A stretch of 64,000 nucleotides of DNA from Metellina segmentata. Its lineage: Eukaryota; Arthropoda; Arachnida; Araneae; Tetragnathidae. The position numbers and the translations under genes are program-made. The notes under the pieces were generated by a model that saw only the letters and a list, made by a program, of their open reading frames with translations, was not told the origin of the DNA and made no database searches. Positions 58,378-64,000 of the stretch are shown in pieces. The stretch is taken from positions 131,270,899 through 131,334,898 of the forward strand of contig OX375873.1 of assembly GCA_947359465.1 (NCBI GenBank), read 5' to 3'. Within the stretch, counting starts at the first letter, position 1. Each line of letters opens with the position of its first letter.

Positions 58378-58515
58378 AGGTGGTGAGGGTTCTATTCTAC
58401 CATGGATGTATTTCTATCTTCTGCGTCAGTAAAACTTTCTGTGTTTATGTCCATCACTTGATATTGTGTTTGTCACAGCATGTCGAAATATAGCGCCATG
58501 ATAACTTCCAAAACA
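58378..58515 (+). mobile_element. SINE B copy, partial
   Basis: GGTTCTATTCTACC (B-box region), ATTTCTATCTTCTGCGTC, AGTAAAACTTTCTGTG, TTGTGTTTGTCACAGC. Directly follows a SINE A. Confidence 0.65.
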
Positions 58516-60117
58516 GCAATTCATAAATTGCTTGCTTACACTGAAAAACCTTTTCCTATTGGTATAAGAATTCTGGAAACTTCCTTGTTAGGTATCGTCT
58601 ATCAATAGTTCATCGACAATATCATTTCTTAACAGACAAAAGAATTACGACCTAACGAAAGTCTATGTTACTTTATTCTGCGTTATTTATTATTGTGTTC
58701 TTGTATCATTGGATGATATTTCTATCTCATGTACTTGACACTATGTTATTTATAAATGATTTATGTTTATATATATATATATTTCACTTATTTTCAACCG
58801 AGTATTGCCAAAGTGTAACAGCAATCTAACCGAAAAAATATATATTTGGGCTTGTGTGAACAAAGTGAGGGCAAAGTACATTGATTTTCGTATTTGTAAA
58901 ACTAGGAAAAGTACATTAATTTGCTCAAATTAATACATTTGAAAATAGTTTTTGAAAAATTGGAATTGGAACTATTGGTTCATTCATAAAGTTAGTAAAA
59001 TATATGCAATAAAGCAGAAAAATTGACATTATACGTCATAAAAAATGTTAATTTTGAGTGAAAAGTATCCTTATCTTATCAACAGTTTACTGTTAAAAAT
59101 TAAAATCACCAATTTACATGTAAAATGTGAATTACTGAAAACTATAAAATCTGCGTGACTTAAAAAGTTTGCCAAAATTCCAACAAAGTATATGTAAGGA
59201 AACACACGACTCTTCATTTTGTTCAGATATGATCAATGGGTAATCCCTTTACTTATAAATTTAACTCAGCTCAAAATACAGCGGATACTTCTTGTTTGTA
59301 TAATCCAAGGGTCTTGAATGTGCATTTTTATAATACCCTTTACTGATTTGATATTATATCTATAAATTTAAAGGATTTTTTCTTCGCTATCAAATTAAAT
59401 TTTATCCTAAAATATCAAAACATTTTTCATCGTGTATTTAGATTTAATGTCATTTATATTTACAATTTTATAGTATAATTCTTAATACCCACAATATTAA
59501 AACGTTTTTCATAAATGAATCCTTGATTTACAAATAACAGGTTTAATGCTCTTAACTTTTTCAAGTATTTTTATACAAGGTTATCTCAATACTTTGCTAG
59601 AAATCTAATGATGTATATCTGTTGTTTACAGGAAATGACATCGGAAGATTAATGAACATAAACACTGCCAATGACACGCATTTTAAATCATGCTTTTGCT
59701 ATTTTTGTGATCAATAAACATAGCTCAATTTAAGACCAGCAGGAAGTCTGGGCATGACAATGATTGAAAAGACTCTTTAGCTTCTTTAAACACGCGTTTA
59801 CTTCACTTATTCAAGTAATGTATCCAAGATATTCATTTAAAGTAAACACATCCATTTAGTTTTTCTAGCACATAATGGTCTAAAGTTGTACAATGCTTAT
59901 GAAACATATCCTCGTGTGCAATAATTTCTTTTAGAAATGTCATTTGTACAAAAATGCTAATCTGGGTTCGTGAATTCCTATCCCAGGTGGAAAATAATCT
60001 TGATAATATAGGCATATAGGTGTTTTGTATTATGGGGTAAGAGAAATTTTTAAGCACTAATATTAAATTTGTCTCCCGAATTAATATTTCTATGGAGTGA
60101 ATGTTATTATGTTACTG
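58516..60117. other. AT-rich, no recognised feature
   Basis: Short (AT)n near 58766. No coding or terminal-repeat signal in 1.6 kb. Confidence 0.5.
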
Positions 60118-60164
60118 ACGTTGTTTTGCTCCAATTCGACGTTAATTATAATACCTACAAACCT
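60118..60164 (+). mobile_element. SINE A 3' scrap
   Basis: GACGTTGTTTTGCTCCAATT, CGACGTTAATTATAATACC. Confidence 0.6.
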
Positions 60165-60879
60165 ATAATGTTACTGAAACAAAACAAACAGATCTAAAAA
60201 AATCTTCATAATGTTTCATTTAAAGTTAATTTTTATAAATAATCTTCGTTATTGAAAGCAATAGTCAATAACATATATTTTGAGGAAAATCAAAATAGGA
60301 CTGTACAATTTTGGCTAGTTCCTCCTAGTAGAGGAGAGTAGTGTACCTAAGGAATAATTATATCTAGAGAGAGTCGCTGTAAAAAATAGAATAGAAGTCA
60401 AAATTCGTTTGAACAGGTTGAAAACATTGGGCTAGGATGCTGTCAGCCATTAAGTTTGTTTGAAGGTGGGGACTTCAACAGATAAGCCTTATTTTGCATT
60501 TTCTATTTTTGCCTACCTAAAGTAAGATTTTGAAGTAGTTTTTCTCCCGTCTTTTTATCACACTTCAATGTACTTTACAGACACACATGGTTTAGCAATC
60601 AATTATGCTCCTTTTCAAGAGCCAATTTATATTGTTTTTGGATCGTTCACCCAACTTTAACCGTGACATACTGGCGATTGAATTCAAAATGGTCAGCTGT
60701 TGTACCAAGGGAAACTTTTGCCCGTCATACCTAGGAACAAAATACGCTGCTCTCTCTAGGTGCAACAGCGGATCAACTGTTTCTAAGCTACTTTGAAAAT
60801 TGTTGACTGTAATATAATTCATAGGTAAAATTAGTTAGTATGTGCGAATGTAAAAAAATTACAAAAAGCCAAAGAGTCA
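60165..60879. other. No recognised feature
   Basis: Nothing assigned; 60592-60822 has overlapping frames on both strands without motif. Confidence 0.4.
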
Positions 60880-61290
60880 ATTGTTTGACAGTTCATCGGA
60901 GCAAAAAGATACTCCAGAACGGCTGTCTGATTCGGCATCTGAAGATTCTGACATCTGACTTCAGCAAATCACTGATGAACAGTTTGAAAATGAGCAAAAT
61001 CAAAGGCTGTTAGATGTAAATGATTTATCTGTTGGTAATTACATTATTACAACTGTAAGAAGAAACAAAAGTGTTAAACATTTTGTGAAAAATATTAATT
61101 TCTAAGTTTGACTTAACTGCATGTAACATCCGCTACAAAAGATTTCGGTCGGTGATGGTAAATCTGAATTTATTGACGCCAGTAGTGTTAAATATGAGAT
61201 TGAAGAAACCAACATAGTTTGCAAGTTACCAGCCCCCACAGAGATTGGTAAGACAATCAGAAATTATAAAAAACTTCAGTTTCCTGGGTT
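60880..61290 (+). pseudogene. Decayed protein-coding remnant, transposon-associated type
   Basis: From about 60893 a frame reads SSEQKDTPERLSDSASEDSD, stop, then LQQITDEQFENEQNQ and VGNYIITTVRRNKSVKHFV, stop; after a shift it continues DASSVKYEIEETNIVCKLPA. An acidic serine-rich linker, then a VGxYxxxxxxxKxxxxxFV strand, then a VxYxIxxxxIVxxLPxP motif is a pattern I recall at the C-terminus of many arthropod transposon-borne proteins. Family not named with confidence. Stops and a frameshift make it dead. The codon phase and amino-acid mix look coding, unlike the other AT-rich frames. Confidence 0.45.
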
Positions 61291-61962
61291 TTTGTTATCA
61301 ATTTTTTTTAATGGGATTAGGTTATTTATATGAGGTTTTTCACATTTTTTGATGCACTCAAAAGAGTGACAGGTTATAAAAAATATTAGATGTTTCGTAA
61401 CTATTTATTGTTAATGAAGAAGTCGTACATGCTTGTGACCATGAAAAAATCTCCTTAGCTGTGATTTTGTAGTAAAATTAAAGTTTGAAACTTTTAAGTA
61501 ATCTAGGCATTTCGATTATGTTTTTTCAAAAGTACATTTTCGCATTTTTGTATATAATCTCAATTTTTGGAGAATTCAATTCTTCTTGATTGTTCAATAA
61601 CGGTGTTCAATAAAAGTTTCAGTTGAAATATTTTAAAAAGTTTTTTCTCCGCTTTCTGGGCCTTAGGTAAAACACCCCCTGTATCTAGGTAGGGAGGGGT
61701 GTCGTACTAAGAGATAGTGGGAGAGGTGAACATTTTTCCATTCTTCAAGTTGATAAAAACGACAATAGCCACCACTAAAATAGGAAATAAGTAGCAAAAT
61801 GCCTATAGTTCAACACGAGTAGCAGCAGTTCGTATTTACATTAATAGAAAAAATTTGAAAATTCGAAATAAAATTTTGTACCGTTGGTACAAAACTTTCC
61901 CATATAAGTTAGTCACTTACTTCTTTTGGCGTACTACAACTAGTAATACTAAATAATAAATG
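61291..61962. other. AT-rich, no recognised feature
   Basis: May include 3' flank of the remnant (an AATAAA-like site at about 61609, TTCAATAAAAG). Nothing else assigned. Confidence 0.35.
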
Positions 61963-61964
61963 TA

Positions 61965-62510
61965 CGTTACCCTACATTAATGAACCGGACGTCAGTTTGT
62001 TTTGGGGTATTTTTCGTGGCATTACCTGATACATTTGCCTGTTGTTCTTGGTAAATTGAACGCCGACAGCTACATGAACATTTTGGACAATCAGGTTCTT
62101 CCTCCGCTCTGACAATTTCATGGAATGGACGGATGGTACTTCCAGGATGACAACGCTTTATGTCATGTCGCAGCCTCTGTCAAGCAGTGGTATCAAGATA
62201 ATGATGTAAAACGTCTTCCCTGGCCTGCTCAGAGTCCCGACCTAAGCCCCATAGAACAGTTGAGGTACGAGGTAGAGCGACGATTATGGACCAGGAAATC
62301 CCATCCGAAATCTACAGATGAGCTGGCGACATTCTTGCAGAGGTATGGACACAAATACCAATAGTTGTGTATCCAAACCTTGTTGAAAGTATACCCAGAA
62401 GGGTTACTAGTGTAATAGCAGCATGTGGGGGACCATCCCAATATTAAAGCATGTATCATTTCCCTTATACCATCACATCTTGCTGTCCGCTCCATTATTG
62501 TAGGGTAGTG
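61965..62510 (+). pseudogene. Tc1 family 2 transposase, internally deleted copy 2
   Basis: TA (61963-61964), left end CGTTACCCTACATTAATG, right end CATTATTGTAGGGTAGTG, TA (62511-62512). Same half-gene as at 22.9-23.5 kb: LFWGIFRGIT, then DGWYFQDDNALCHVAAS, VKQWYQDNDVKRLPWPAQ, SPDLSPIEQLRYEVERRL, then ATFLQRYG with a frameshift, then the C-terminal block. QDDNALCHVAA is better preserved than in copy 1. The first half of the transposase is deleted; the joint differs slightly from copy 1. Confidence 0.85.
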
Positions 62511-62814
62511 TATTTTGTGAACAAATACCCTGAATAGAGTTAGTTTTGGTATCGCATTAAAAGTTCTGAATTAATTTTCTTCAAATTACATAAAAATTGC
62601 TATTCACTATTTTTTCGAGTATAAATATCGTAATTAAAAATTGCTAGTAAAAGTAACTTAATAAGGATTTTTTTTTCTTTAATATCAAGATAAAAGGAAA
62701 TTCCAGCCAAAAAGTAAAATAATTTCGGAAGACCTCCATAAAACTCTTTTAAATGAAATAAGTATTAGGTGCTTTACGTTTTCCTTATTAATAATCCAGA
62801 AACATAGGCTGTGA

Positions 62815-62990
62815 GTATTAAGGTCGCAATTTCTATCCCTGTCTGTGTTCATTTCTATCTCCTGTGCCAGTAAAACCTTCATAGTGTGTGTTTGCCCACT
62901 ATATGATTTTACTTGTCTTGTGTTTGCCGCAGTTCGGCCGAGTATGGACTTTCCGATAAAAAAACTTACTGCAGCCAACCAACCAGAAAA
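62815..62990 (+). mobile_element. SINE B copy, partial
   Basis: TTTCTATCCCTGTCTGTG, TTTCTATCTCCTGTGCCAG, TAAAACCTTCATAGTGTG, TTGTGTTTGCCGCAG, then GGCCGAGTATGGACTTTCCG and a CAGCCAACCAACCA tail. Confidence 0.7.
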
Positions 62991-63314
62991 GGTTAGACTT
63001 GAAACGTAGAAATTAGGACGGAATTTGATATAGAATCTCAATATATATATATATATACGACTTTTTATTCACATTTAGTCGTATGAAATTATAGATGAAA
63101 CATATGACCGTTACTCCCTAAATGTCACATAATTTTTCTCTACTATACATTATGCGCGATTTAAAGGTGCGGTTTGATTTCTTTTGTGCCAGTTGTACTT
63201 TTAAAATATTGTAATATTAAATATGCTATCAAAATCAAAATTGAAATATATTTTCTAACGGGGATGATAAATACAGTCTATGACAGAAAAATCATCGACA
63301 TACCAAAAATTACG

Positions 63315-63800
63315 GTGTTACCGTTCCTTTTGCGACACCCCGGACTTACTTTTCAACACGATAATATCAGGCTGCACACGGCACGTGTTGCTATGAATTG
63401 TCTTCAAGCTTTTCCAACATTTCCTTGGCCTACTAGGTCTACTGATCTCTCTCCCATAGAGCAAATTTGGGACGTTATGGAAAGCCGATTGCCACCATCC
63501 CAGAATGTTGACCACTTAGTCCTACAGTTGGAGATAATTTGGCAAGGAATTACGCAGGACATCATCCGTGAACTTTTTCAGTCTATACCACGCAGGGTTA
63601 CAGCTTGCATCCAGGCCAGATGTGGACCAACCGCCTTATTGACTTCTTCCTTTGTAACGGTCAAACTCTGACATAAATCATTCAATTGTTCTGAAATGTT
63701 AATCGTTTGTTTTTCTATGTGTTCTTCACCCATTCACCAATTTTTATCGCAATCAGACAACTCCTTCTTGGTGCGTCGATCTTTTTGTTATCGATTGTAT
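63315..63800 (+). pseudogene. Tc1 family 1 transposase, 3' third (copy H)
   Basis: Starts abruptly at TVLPFLLRHPGLTFQHDN (the QHDN is the second catalytic D region), then RLHTARVAMNCLQAFPTFPW, then RSTDLSPIEQIWDVMESRL with the third acidic residue, then IIWQGITQDIIRELFQ and RRVTACIQARCG. The frame is open to its stop at about 63669. The 3' terminal repeat (CAATCAGACAACTCCTTC, TTGGTGCGTCGATC, TTTTTGTTATCGATTG) ends near 63797. The 5' part is missing without a terminal repeat, so this copy was truncated rather than internally deleted. Confidence 0.85.
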
Positions 63801-64000
63801 AATCCTCGTAAATATGAATTACGAGTTTTCGCTTTTATAAATTAATTTTTTCCGTAGTTATAATGTATTCATTATTGGAAAATATCTATTAAAAAGTGAT
63901 TATGGGAATATTTATTACGAAATGAATTAGGAAGGATGAAGATTATGAGAATAAAACAAATCTCCATAATGTTCAAGTAATGTTTTTAAGTGCGTCAAAA

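Overview
This is a gene-poor, AT-rich stretch of an animal nuclear genome, made almost entirely of transposable elements. No intact host gene, rRNA gene or stand-alone tRNA gene is recognisable. The repeat mix (Tc1-type transposase relics, a CR1-like reverse transcriptase, non-autonomous Helitrons, TTAA-flanked MITEs, tRNA-derived SINEs) fits an arthropod, perhaps a chelicerate or a hemimetabolous insect. That placement is inference and the species cannot be named from sequence alone.

Layout. 0-7 kb: a TTAA-bounded DNA transposon holding broken pieces of a Mutator-type transposase, a possible hAT-like MITE, and two Tc1 relics. 7.8-12 kb: a Helitron split by a TTAA MITE, a palindrome-rich piggyBac-like MITE, a CR1 fragment and the 3' end of a second Helitron family. 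13-19.5 kb: a nest in which a Tc1 copy is split by a foldback element and by a Harbinger-like element that itself contains a Helitron, followed by two more Helitrons. 20-25 kb: more palindromic MITEs, a second Tc1 family and a fifth Helitron. 25-29.7 kb: nothing recognised except a 35-bp tandem repeat. 29.7-32.4 kb: an 18-monomer, 150-bp satellite with dimeric higher-order structure; each monomer contains what looks like a terminus of the palindromic MITE. 33-64 kb: many copies of two tRNA-derived SINE families (A young and old, B), more palindromic MITEs, local duplications, microsatellites, and further Tc1 relics near 52, 62 and 63 kb.

There is no operon or pathway to describe. The interest lies in element structure and history: exact target-site duplications, nested insertions that order events in time, shared internal deletions marking non-autonomous subfamilies, a MITE that appears to have seeded a satellite, and a templated 59-bp filler inside an old SINE. 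The open reading frames of 60-165 codons are mostly chance, SINE-derived or microsatellite-derived. All calls come from reading the sequence; no database search was run.
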